Shown: positions 1 through 5,613 of the stretch, one piece after another
Position numbering within the stretch: the first letter of the stretch is position 1
Layout: each line of letters begins with the position of its first letter
Assembly: GCA_016207285.1 (NCBI GenBank)
Contig: JACQPW010000069.1
Span: 1-5,613, forward strand
DNA from: Candidatus Kerfeldbacteria bacterium
Lineage (GTDB): Bacteria; Patescibacteriota; Patescibacteriia; UBA9570
Direction of reading: 5' to 3'
Length of the DNA: 5,613 bases
Translations under genes and position numbers: made by a program
Notes under the pieces: model-generated
Told to the model about the DNA's origin: nothing
The model's input: only the letters and a program-made list of their open reading frames with translations
Database searches by the model: none

Positions 1-265
1 GTGCTGCAATTAGCTTAATGCGCAGCTCGTCAGTTGCCACACAATGCTGTTGTACCCACTGGGTTAACGTTTCATTCGTTGGGGTAATGGGCAATGCAAT
101 ACTATCGGCGGATCGGCGTAAGCGCTGTAGGTGTTCGGTTAACGCGAACGGCTGCTGCCGGTAAGTCCGAATCGTTTCAAAGACACCATACGCAAAATTA
201 AATTCTGGTTCGTCACCAGTCAGTACCAGATGAGGGACAAATTTTCCGTTGATTGAAATACGCAT
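1..265 (-). CDS. pabC: Aminodeoxychorismate lyase-like class IV aminotransferase (PabC/IlvE fold), N-terminal part only
   Basis: This is the first 88 codons of a gene that runs off the left edge. The translation starts MRISINGKF and contains FNFAYGVFETIRTY (about residues 22-35) followed by PFALTEHLQRLRRSAD (about 39-54). This matches the N-terminal signature of PLP-dependent class IV aminotransferases (usual form YGDGVFET...HLxRLxxSA). The usual DG after YG is missing, giving YGVFET. The PLP-binding lysine would lie outside the window. The family includes PabC, which releases pyruvate from aminodeoxychorismate to give p-aminobenzoate, as well as branched-chain and D-amino-acid transaminases. 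The fragment alone cannot separate these. PabC is inferred because the ATG lies only 4 bases after the pabB stop, in the same operon. No Shine-Dalgarno sequence precedes the start (ACTGACGAG then ATG), so translation is probably coupled to pabB. Confidence 0.82.
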   Translation of the reverse strand, partial: MRISINGKFVPHLVLTGDEPEFNFAYGVFETIRTYRQQPFALTEHLQRLRRSADSIALPITPTNETLTQWVQQHCVATDELRIKLIAA

Positions 266-269
266 CTCG

Positions 270-1286
270 TCAGTATAGCACAGCCGCTTTATCGAGCGTC
301 TCTTGATATTCTTGCTTAGGGTCAGAATCAACGGTAATGCCACCACCAACAGAATAGTGCAATTGTCCATGGCTTAGGGTAGCCGTACGAATCGCCACAT
401 TGAATTCAGCTCGATTTTTTCCGGCGATATAGCCAATGCCACCACAATACACCCCTCGTTTATAGGGTTCCAACTGTTTTAAAATCTGTACCGCCCGCAA
501 TTTAGGTGCACCAGTGACAGAAGCAAATGGTAAGATGGTTTTTAGCACCGCTAGTGTACTGACAGATTTCGGTCGGCGAGCTTGAATGACCGCTTGAGCT
601 TGCCAGACCGTATTATAACCCACAATCTGACGCCGCTTTTTAACCACCACACTACCAGGCACAGCAAATTGTGCTAAGTCGTTTCTGACTACATCCACAA
701 TCATATCTAGTTCAGCTTTATCTTTAGCACTATGGAGCAAGGTTTGATAGGTATTGGTTCCTCTCGGCCTAGTACCTTTCATTGGCCGACTCTCCACCAA
801 ATCATCATGGATGGATAAACCAAGCTCTGGAGAATTACTTATAATCTGTACATCTGGTGTGTTAATGAAAGCGGTATAAGGAGTAGGTTGACGCTGGACA
901 AAATGGTACAGTAATTGATTGGGAGTGGCGTTGGTCTGGCCAGTGAGGCGATAGCAATAGTTAGCCTGGTAAATATCTCCGATGGCTAAGTGTCTTTGAA
1001 TACGGTTGAAATTTTTACGATACGTTGTAAAGTTTAAACCGCGTAACTTTGAGCAGGTAAACGGGGAAGTAGCTATGAGTTTAGACAGGGGAATCTTTTG
1101 CATAGATTCAAAAATACCAAAGTAGATCTGTTGCTCATAACTAATATAACCGATCGCTATCTGTCGACTGGCTGGTTTGCTGTGAAACCAGCGTTCTAAT
1201 TCTGACCATGATCTCACTATGTTTTGTAAACCAACTCCAATGCGTGCTGTAGTTCTATCGATTAAGGCAAATTGATAGGAACTCAT
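270..1286 (-). CDS. pabB: Aminodeoxychorismate synthase component I (short PabB)
   Basis: PabB uses chorismate and ammonia from a glutaminase partner (PabA) to make 4-amino-4-deoxychorismate, the first step to p-aminobenzoate for folate. The protein has 338 residues. It is essentially the chorismate-binding domain, shorter than the roughly 450 residues of E. coli PabB and without a fused glutaminase. Visible family blocks in order are GDIYQANYCYR, SNSPELGLS, SRPMKGTRPRG, DMIVDVVRNDL, FASVTGAPKLRAVQIL, YCGGIGYI, FNVAIRT and GGGITVDSDPKQEYQETLDKA. The lysine in RPMKGT is the PabB-type residue; anthranilate synthases (TrpE) normally have alanine there, so PabB is preferred over TrpE. The first ATG is used although it lies 32 bases inside folE, because no later ATG appears until residue 62 and the N-terminus reads well from here. 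There is no Shine-Dalgarno sequence. The pabC start follows 4 bases after the TGA stop. No pabA is seen in the window. Confidence 0.93.
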   Translation of the reverse strand: MSSYQFALIDRTTARIGVGLQNIVRSWSELERWFHSKPASRQIAIGYISYEQQIYFGIFESMQKIPLSKLIATSPFTCSKLRGLNFTTYRKNFNRIQRHLAIGDIYQANYCYRLTGQTNATPNQLLYHFVQRQPTPYTAFINTPDVQIISNSPELGLSIHDDLVESRPMKGTRPRGTNTYQTLLHSAKDKAELDMIVDVVRNDLAQFAVPGSVVVKKRRQIVGYNTVWQAQAVIQARRPKSVSTLAVLKTILPFASVTGAPKLRAVQILKQLEPYKRGVYCGGIGYIAGKNRAEFNVAIRTATLSHGQLHYSVGGGITVDSDPKQEYQETLDKAAVLY

Positions 1287-1812
1287 TTCGGGTGTTCATA
1301 TTGTTTTTAAACAAACCACGGAAGGAGGAGGTGGTGACAATGGTATTTTGCTTCTCCACACCGCGCGCTTGCATGCACAAATGCGTCGCCTCTAAGACAA
1401 CCCCAATTCCTTTAGCGCCCAAGGCTTGGTCCAGAAAGATAGTGATGTCGGATGTCAGGCGCTCTTGGTTTTGTAAGCGGCGGGCGAATACTTCCACCAC
1501 TCTGGGTAGTTTTGATAAGCCAATGATTTTGTCACTAGGAATGTAGCCAATGTGAGCTTTCCCGTAAAAGGGGAGTAAATGATGTTCGCAGGTGGAGTAA
1601 AAATCAATTTCACGACAGGTAATCATTTCGTCGTAGTGTTCACTATCAAAAAAAGTCAGCAAACTACTGGGATCAATACTGTATCCAGAAAATAATTTTG
1701 CATAACTTTCTGCTACGCGATGTGGTGTATCGACTAATCCCTCCCGCTGTGGTTGCGGATCAATTTCTTGCAGTAGTTTTTGGATCAATTGTTCAACCTG
1801 TGATGGATTCAT
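1255..1812 (-). CDS. folE: GTP cyclohydrolase I
   Basis: FolE opens the guanine ring of GTP to give 7,8-dihydroneopterin triphosphate and formate, the entry step to folate and to queuosine and other pterins. It is a cytosolic, normally multimeric zinc enzyme. The 185-residue length is normal for bacterial FolE. Recognisable blocks are REGLVDTPHRV (23-33), FYSTCEHHLLPF (71-82), IGLSKLPRVVEVFARRLQ (97-114), QERLTSDI (116-123), THLCMQARGV (143-152) and a TRNEFL C-terminal end. The zinc ligands expected from E. coli FolE are all present as C75, H78 and C146, with catalytic histidines H77 and H144. It is the zinc-dependent FolE1 type, not FolE2. The start overlaps the end of folK by 20 bases and the stop (TAG) lies 32 bases inside pabB. 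No Shine-Dalgarno is visible (CAAGATCTTT precedes ATG), which suggests coupled translation. Confidence 0.97.
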   Translation of the reverse strand: MNPSQVEQLIQKLLQEIDPQPQREGLVDTPHRVAESYAKLFSGYSIDPSSLLTFFDSEHYDEMITCREIDFYSTCEHHLLPFYGKAHIGYIPSDKIIGLSKLPRVVEVFARRLQNQERLTSDITIFLDQALGAKGIGVVLEATHLCMQARGVEKQNTIVTTSSFRGLFKNNMNTRNEFLSICLNR

Positions 1813-2200
1813 AAAGATCTTGTAAAAATGGTCGGTCAGTGAACCCTGGGTGAGGTAAAGTCAGGGTGTAACCATGGGGCGTCATGGTATCAAGTTTCCC
1901 GCCGCTCCACAAGACGATATCCAAATCGATCTCCCGATTATCCCAGTGCTGGCGATGCTGTCGGCCTAACCGTTGTTCGATGGTTTTTAGGCAATCGAGC
2001 AGTTCAGCTGGCGGCAGCTCAGTTTGTAAGACAATCAGTTGGTTTAAGAACAGCTGGTCGGCAGCACCAAACGGTTTTGTTTCGATGACTGCGGAAGCAC
2101 GCGTCATGTTCCCCAATTGTCGAAGGGCAGTACGGGCTTGCTCTAGATACTGCGCACGATTACCTAAATTACTACCTAAGGATAGATAGTATTTATTCAT
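1793..2200 (-). CDS. folK: 2-amino-4-hydroxy-6-hydroxymethyldihydropteridine pyrophosphokinase (HPPK)
   Basis: FolK transfers pyrophosphate from ATP to 6-hydroxymethyl-7,8-dihydropterin, making the activated pterin that FolP joins to p-aminobenzoate. The chosen start at 2200 gives 135 residues beginning MNKYYLSLGSNLGNR, the classic HPPK N-terminus. The frame is open 18 codons further upstream, to an ATG at 2254, but that stretch lies in the queD 3' end and has no HPPK similarity. Other family features are ETKPFGAADQLFLNQLI, the ELLDCLKTIEQRLGR helix, and NREIDLDIVLW with the paired magnesium-binding aspartates, then LPHPGFTDRPFLQDL near the end. The length is at the short end of the family (E. 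coli 158). The ATG overlaps the queD stop in ATGAATAA (8 bases shared) and the TGA stop overlaps the folE start by 20 bases. No Shine-Dalgarno is visible. Confidence 0.95.
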   Translation of the reverse strand: MNKYYLSLGSNLGNRAQYLEQARTALRQLGNMTRASAVIETKPFGAADQLFLNQLIVLQTELPPAELLDCLKTIEQRLGRQHRQHWDNREIDLDIVLWSGGKLDTMTPHGYTLTLPHPGFTDRPFLQDLYESITG

Positions 2201-2537
2201 GATAGCTGACTGATGAGGTATCGGTTTCCCACAATTGGACCGACGACACCGCACACACTGGTTTTAATTGTTCGAAGATCCATTGCGCCAGCAATTCACA
2301 GGTTGGGTTAGGGAATTTGTCATTCAAGTTCGTGTGGTCCAACTGGTCGATGACATGTGCTTTGACGATAGCTTTCAATTCCACAAAATCTACCACCAGG
2401 TCATCGGCATTGAGTGAACCCGTTACCGTTACGTGTAGCCGATAATTATGGCCATGCAGCTGTTCACACTTGCCATGATATTTCGTCAGGAAATGCGCCG
2501 CTGCAAAGGTAAACTCTTTAGTAACGTTGAATGGCAT
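2193..2537 (-). CDS. 6-pyruvoyl-tetrahydropterin synthase / 6-carboxytetrahydropterin synthase family protein (QueD/PTPS, COG0720), possibly acting in folate synthesis
   Basis: This is a complete 114-residue member of the PTPS/QueD family, which acts on 7,8-dihydroneopterin triphosphate. The zinc ligands are H15 (AAAH), H28 and H30 (HGHNY). The catalytic cysteine is C24, the Asp-His pair is D67-H68 (QLDHTNLN), the NPTCE block spans 77-81 and the pterin-anchoring glutamate is E104 (LWETD). The motif around the active site reads CEQLHGH. In published work on this family, as I recall it, CxxxHGH marks QueD, ExxHGH marks PTPS-III, which replaces the folate enzyme FolB, and CExxHGH marks dual-function proteins. 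This protein fits the last class, and its position directly before folK and folE, with no folB visible, favours a folate role. Queuosine synthesis remains possible, so no symbol is given. The start overlaps the upstream gene by 20 bases and the stop overlaps folK by 8. Confidence 0.93.
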   Translation of the reverse strand: MPFNVTKEFTFAAAHFLTKYHGKCEQLHGHNYRLHVTVTGSLNADDLVVDFVELKAIVKAHVIDQLDHTNLNDKFPNPTCELLAQWIFEQLKPVCAVSSVQLWETDTSSVSYHE

Positions 2538-4503
2538 AGAGTAGACTAAATGACTCGGTTAAACTTTGTAGTAATACGCGATCGGCATCGGTTAAACCAT
2601 TATCGCGTTGGATGGTTAAGACATATGCTGTGTTGTCAGCGAGCACGACATATTCAGCGCTGAAATCGTTACCAGTGGCTATCTGGCGAACGTCAGCCGG
2701 TGCTCGGACTGTAAAACTAGGTAGTGCCGCAACTTGATCCGGTCGGCTAACACTTAACCATTGCTCGATAGTGACATTGGGAGCATCGGATGATTCGATC
2801 GTGATGCCAAAATCAGACCAAGCGCTCGTAGATAAGAAGGTAGTCTCGGTCGTATAGAATAAGGTGGTGCGATCATCGATGGTTTTAATGCTCAATGTGC
2901 TGGGATGCAACAACGTGAATTGACCAGTAGTGAAGAATTGTTGGGTCGGGGTAGTGGCGCCCAGCAAAGCTAACACTGGATAGGGATTATAATCACCAAA
3001 CTGGCTGTAGACAAAATCGCCCACAAAATGATGCTCTGGCTGATTTGGTTTAGCCACGCGTTTACCAATTGGATTACGGGTATTGATCACAAACAACTCG
3101 TCAACGGTTCGGTTCGTTACTAGCTGACTGACATCGTTCACTCGGCCTAAGGATAAGCGATCTACTTCCCACAGGGTATTGCCAGTACTATCCTGCAGTA
3201 TGATGTTGATGCTGGGTAGATTAGGCAACGTTGCAAAAATTTGTAAAATCGTTTGAATAAAGACTAGTTCATTCGGTTCAGTGGTGGCAGTCAGGTGAAA
3301 AGAAACTTGGATACCTTCGTCCGTAGTGGCAAAGCGATAGGTGGTAAAATCAACCCCCCATTGCTTAAGAATGTTCCGGACAGTGTTATTATAGCGTTCC
3401 CAGTCGTCTGCCGAGACTTCAAATGGTTCAGTGACGGTAGTGGTAGTGGTGGTATCAGGAGTCAGTTCAGTTTGAGTAGTATTCTCCAAAACGATCGGTC
3501 CGGTGCCAGCTTGATACCCAAATGGTACTAGTTTGCCAGGTGCCGCTACCACCAAGGATTGGATGAGACGGTCAAAGCGGTCATACACCATAAAGGTATT
3601 ACGCCACGGGTCATAGAACATGAACTGATCTCCATCAGCTGACCATAATACCGTCGGTACACCAATTTTTTCAAAGACGGCATGTTCTTCCATCACATCA
3701 CCCTGACGGTTGAGTACGATGACTTTGGGCTGAAACGGTTCCGGATTAGCATCGGTGCTGGTGACCACTGTACCAAATTGGTCATACGTCAACCAAGTAA
3801 GAGAGCGGAATTCGTGAAATGGCAAACTAATCGGAGAGTGCGTTTCGGCACCCTCCGTTGTGATGGTGATGAGTTTACTATGATTGGCGGTAAAGGCTAA
3901 TTCCGTGCCATCCGGAGACCAAGTTAAGTTAGAGTAACGCACGGCCGTTTCACCTTGATACAGCTCAGTCTCTTCTAAGGTTTCCAAATTTAAAATGCGA
4001 ATGCTTTCCACCCGATCTAACCGACTTACCCAAGCCAAATACTGTTCACTGGCATCGATCGCTAACGATGGTTGTGTGCTCACAGCATCAGCCACCACCG
4101 GTGCTTGCGTCAATGACGCTACGGTTACGGCCGCATCACTACCATGACGCCATACGGTTTGCCCCGTAACGGTATACCAGTGCTGAGTGCCAGGTAGGTA
4201 GTTGCTGTACAAGTCTGACTGGTCAGTTTCTAATGGCGTTAACGCTTGGGTCAAGGTGTTGCTCCCATAGAGGGTGGTACTGGCTTCTCCAAGACTATGG
4301 AATAGGATCAAACGGTTAGTGGTCGTAAAAAAAGCTAAGCGATCCGCCGCCAGTTGAGCCGCTGCTTGGGCAGCCGCATCGACCGTCTCTTGCTCGGTTT
4401 GGTCCCGTTGATACCAACGTACCGCTGCAAACGCAGACAGACCTAGCAATAAGACAATGCCAGCCAAGACAGCTAAACGAATAATGCCGCGACGCCCAAA
4501 CAT
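2518..4503 (-). CDS. Membrane-anchored, probably extracytoplasmic protein with TolB/WD40-like beta-propeller repeats; function unknown
   Basis: I do not recognise this gene by name. From the chosen ATG at 4503 it encodes 661 residues. The N-terminus (MFGRRGIIRLAVL) has basic residues followed by one hydrophobic segment at about 7-28, so it should be a signal anchor with the bulk outside; no lipobox cysteine is seen. Residues of about 60-330 are beta-rich with propeller-type turns, notably WSPDGTELAF (195-204) and WSADGDQFMF (287-296), typical of TolB/PD40 blades. A threonine-rich linker (about 340-362, six consecutive threonines at 351-356) leads to a predicted alpha/beta region (about 363-525). 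The C-terminal part (about 526-661) loosely resembles PsbP-like domains, but that is a weak impression. Upstream in-frame ATGs at 4512, 4539 and 4554 lie in the promoter or in prfB and are rejected. It overlaps the next gene by 20 bases, so it probably heads the folate operon. Its role there is unknown; surface binding or scaffolding is speculation. Confidence 0.85.
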   Translation of the reverse strand: MFGRRGIIRLAVLAGIVLLLGLSAFAAVRWYQRDQTEQETVDAAAQAAAQLAADRLAFFTTTNRLILFHSLGEASTTLYGSNTLTQALTPLETDQSDLYSNYLPGTQHWYTVTGQTVWRHGSDAAVTVASLTQAPVVADAVSTQPSLAIDASEQYLAWVSRLDRVESIRILNLETLEETELYQGETAVRYSNLTWSPDGTELAFTANHSKLITITTEGAETHSPISLPFHEFRSLTWLTYDQFGTVVTSTDANPEPFQPKVIVLNRQGDVMEEHAVFEKIGVPTVLWSADGDQFMFYDPWRNTFMVYDRFDRLIQSLVVAAPGKLVPFGYQAGTGPIVLENTTQTELTPDTTTTTTVTEPFEVSADDWERYNNTVRNILKQWGVDFTTYRFATTDEGIQVSFHLTATTEPNELVFIQTILQIFATLPNLPSINIILQDSTGNTLWEVDRLSLGRVNDVSQLVTNRTVDELFVINTRNPIGKRVAKPNQPEHHFVGDFVYSQFGDYNPYPVLALLGATTPTQQFFTTGQFTLLHPSTLSIKTIDDRTTLFYTTETTFLSTSAWSDFGITIESSDAPNVTIEQWLSVSRPDQVAALPSFTVRAPADVRQIATGNDFSAEYVVLADNTAYVLTIQRDNGLTDADRVLLQSLTESFSLLYAIQRY

Positions 4504-4537
4504 GACATCCATTATACCATTATGGTACTGTACTGTC
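4502..4537 (+). promoter_or_regulatory. Probable promoter for prfB, mirror image of the leftward promoter
   Basis: On the plus strand a -35-like ATGACA (4502-4507) is separated by 18 bases from TACTGT (4526-4531). TACTGT is a weak -10 that keeps the TA and final T and is preceded by TGG, giving an extended -10. The ATG begins six bases after the hexamer, where transcription would be expected to start, so prfB also looks leaderless. The -10 match is much weaker than on the other strand, so confidence is moderate. Confidence 0.5.
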
Positions 4538-4539
4538 AT
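4504..4539 (-). promoter_or_regulatory. Sigma-70-type promoter for the leftward propeller-folate operon
   Basis: Read on the minus strand, a -35 hexamer ATGACA (4539-4534, five of six to TTGACA) is followed by a 17-base spacer and a perfect TATAAT (4516-4511). A TGG directly before it makes an extended -10. The expected transcription start falls at 4504 or 4503, on or next to the A of the ATG, so the mRNA should be leaderless. The -35 overlaps the prfB start codon. Confidence 0.72.
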
Positions 4540-5613
4540 GCAGGAATTGATCAATCAAGTCACTACCATGCTCGGCCGGATTGGTACTATTGGCGAGCAG
4601 TTAAATATTGCGGGTATGCGCGCTAAAGTTTTGGCATTGGAGGTAGAAATGGCCCAACCGGAGTTTTGGCAAAATCAAACACATGCTCAAACGGTCAGCC
4701 GGACGGTCAATGATTTACGTAAAGAAGTGGGTACTTGGGAAGCACTGCAAACGCAGTTAAACGGTTTGAAAGAAATGGCGGAGTTGAATGTGCAAGAAAG
4801 AGATGCTGATTTAGCGGTCGAATTGCGAAACCAATTTGCAGCTGTTCAGAAGCAGTTTACTGAATTGGAATTTCATTTATTATTTGGCAAAAAACATGAC
4901 GAGGCGTCTGCAGTGTTGGCTATTCACGCCGGAGCGGGTGGTGTAGATGCACAGGATTGGGCGGAAATATTGATGCGGATGATGTTACGTTATTGTGAGC
5001 TCAAAGGGTTTCAGGTGAATGTATTAGACCTGTCACGGGGTAATGAAGCGGGAATTAAATCTGCCACCATGGAAGTAGTAGGACGCTATGCCTATGGCTA
5101 TTTAAAAAGCGAGCATGGTGTGCATCGCTTAGTGCGACAATCGCCGTTTAATGCCGATGCCTTACGGCAGACATCGTTTGCCCTGATTGAAGTGTTGCCG
5201 GAGCTTGGTGAATTATCCCCCGTGAAAATCGATGATGAAGATTTGCGCATTGATGTTTATCGCGCGGGTGGTAAGGGCGGTCAGGGTGTGAACACGACGG
5301 ATTCCGCTGTGCGCATTACGCATTTACCCACCAACATCGTCGTCACGTGTCAGAACGAACGTTCACAACATCAAAATAAAGCCACCGCCATGAAAATTTT
5401 GTTGGCCAAGTTAAACCAGTTGCAGTTGCAAGCCGAACAAGCTGAAAAAAATAAATTGCGTGGCGAGTACACCTCGGCCGAGTGGGGGAACCAAATTCGC
5501 TCCTACGTGCTTCATCCGTATAAAATGGTGAAGGACCATCGCACGGGCGTCGAAACATCGAAAGTGGACACCATCTTCGAACGAGGGGAATTGGACGAAT
5601 TTATCGAAGCGGA
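4538..5613 (+). CDS. prfB: Peptide chain release factor 2 (RF2), C-terminus cut by the window edge
   Basis: RF2 reads UAA and UGA stop codons in the ribosomal A site and triggers release of the finished protein. The window holds 358 codons, ending in LDEFIEA, so only a few residues are missing (E. coli RF2 has 365). The stop-codon recognition tripeptide SPF is at 202-204 and the catalytic GGQ at 247-249, three less than in E. coli. This supports the start at 4538 over an in-frame ATG at 4502, which would add 12 residues. The GGQ context is YRAGGKGGQGVNTTDSAVR, and WGNQIRSYVLHPYKMVKD lies near the end. Residue 211 is glutamine (LRQTSF) where many RFs have the conserved histidine; as I recall, actinobacterial RF2 also has it. 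No programmed +1 frameshift is present: the reading frame is open through the equivalent site (L22-N23, 4601-4606). No Shine-Dalgarno precedes the ATG. Confidence 0.97.
   Translation, partial: MQELINQVTTMLGRIGTIGEQLNIAGMRAKVLALEVEMAQPEFWQNQTHAQTVSRTVNDLRKEVGTWEALQTQLNGLKEMAELNVQERDADLAVELRNQFAAVQKQFTELEFHLLFGKKHDEASAVLAIHAGAGGVDAQDWAEILMRMMLRYCELKGFQVNVLDLSRGNEAGIKSATMEVVGRYAYGYLKSEHGVHRLVRQSPFNADALRQTSFALIEVLPELGELSPVKIDDEDLRIDVYRAGGKGGQGVNTTDSAVRITHLPTNIVVTCQNERSQHQNKATAMKILLAKLNQLQLQAEQAEKNKLRGEYTSAEWGNQIRSYVLHPYKMVKDHRTGVETSKVDTIFERGELDEFIEA

Larger units (their letters stand above)
4501..4540. repeat. Inverted repeat CATGACA-N26-TGTCATG spanning the divergent starts
   Basis: The two seven-base arms (4501-4507 and 4534-4540) are exact reverse complements, centred at about 4520.5, with a smaller near-palindrome CCATTATGG (4517-4525) at the middle. 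Each arm contains the start codon of one gene in the context TGTCATG and a -35-like hexamer for the other. It may simply reflect mirrored promoters, or it may be a site where one factor regulates both genes. Confidence 0.65.

Noticed and set aside
612..617. TATAAT on the minus strand inside pabB as an internal promoter for pabC
   Set aside because: A single hexamer in coding sequence with no supporting -35; it is expected by chance and pabC is tightly coupled to pabB.
1320..1546. Strong Shine-Dalgarno-like run (AAGGAGGAGGTGG) on the plus strand followed by ATG and an open frame
   Set aside because: It is the reverse complement of the folE codons for the conserved TTSSF segment near the C-terminus. 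The plus-strand translation resembles nothing and lies wholly inside folE.
1884..2189. Plus-strand open frame of about 100 codons
   Set aside because: It is antisense to folK, whose HPPK motifs cover the same bases; the translation is serine- and arginine-rich without any family pattern.
2201..2254. N-terminal extension of FolK by 18 residues to an upstream ATG
   Set aside because: The extension lies in the PTPS-family gene's 3' end, and HPPK proteins start at the conserved YLSLGSNLGNR block, which follows the ATG at 2200.
3436..3456. Short GGTAGT-like tandem repeat
   Set aside because: It simply encodes the threonine-rich linker of the propeller protein; it is too short and irregular to call a separate repeat element.
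3295..3900. Two plus-strand open frames (3295-3531 and 3682-3900)
   Set aside because: Both are shadows of the propeller-protein gene and have no promoter, start signal or recognisable domain.
4502..4537. Upstream in-frame ATG for prfB, adding 12 residues (MTSIIPLWYCTV)
   Set aside because: It lies in the predicted -35 region, and motif positions match E. coli RF2 to within three residues when the start at 4538 is used.
5343..5558. Minus-strand open frame of 71 codons
   Set aside because: It is antisense to the conserved C-terminal part of prfB and its translation looks random.

Overview
The window is a compact bacterial locus with no intergenic stretch longer than about 40 bases. Its two transcription units diverge from a tiny shared control region at about 4501-4540. 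Leftward (minus strand), five or more tightly coupled genes run in this order: a membrane-anchored beta-propeller-like protein of unknown function, a 6-pyruvoyl-tetrahydropterin synthase/QueD-family protein, folK, folE, pabB and the start of a pabC-like class IV aminotransferase that leaves the window at base 1. Rightward (plus strand) is prfB, encoding release factor 2, which lacks only its last few codons at the right edge.

Organism. No gene here is diagnostic alone. RF2 has the form seen in Actinobacteria and in Patescibacteria (CPR): RQTSFA after the SPF motif, a GKGGQGVN-type GGQ loop, and WGNQIRSYVLHPYKMVKD near the C-terminus. The small genes, the short stand-alone PabB, the heavy gene overlap and the absence of Shine-Dalgarno sequences also suit a reduced-genome Patescibacteria-like lineage. 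I judge this the best guess, not proven. The code is standard: stops used in the window are TAA (2), TGA (2) and TAG (1), and an intact RF2 is present, which argues against UGA-recoding CPR groups.

How the genes work together. FolE makes 7,8-dihydroneopterin triphosphate from GTP. The PTPS-family protein carries the CExxHGH motif associated with the dual-activity (PTPS-I/III) group, so it may cut this directly to 6-hydroxymethyl-dihydropterin and take the place of FolB. FolK then pyrophosphorylates the product. On the other branch, PabB (with a glutaminase partner not seen here) and PabC turn chorismate into p-aminobenzoate. FolP, FolC, PabA and FolB are not in the window; some may lie beyond base 1. 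The leading propeller-like gene overlaps the folate genes and probably shares their transcript, but has no evident folate role.

Control. An inverted repeat, CATGACA-N26-TGTCATG, carries both start codons. Each arm also supplies a -35-like hexamer (ATGACA) for the gene on the opposite side, with extended -10 boxes between. Both mRNAs are predicted to begin at or within a base of the ATG, so both would be leaderless. No rRNA, tRNA, CRISPR array, mobile element or convincing terminator is visible.
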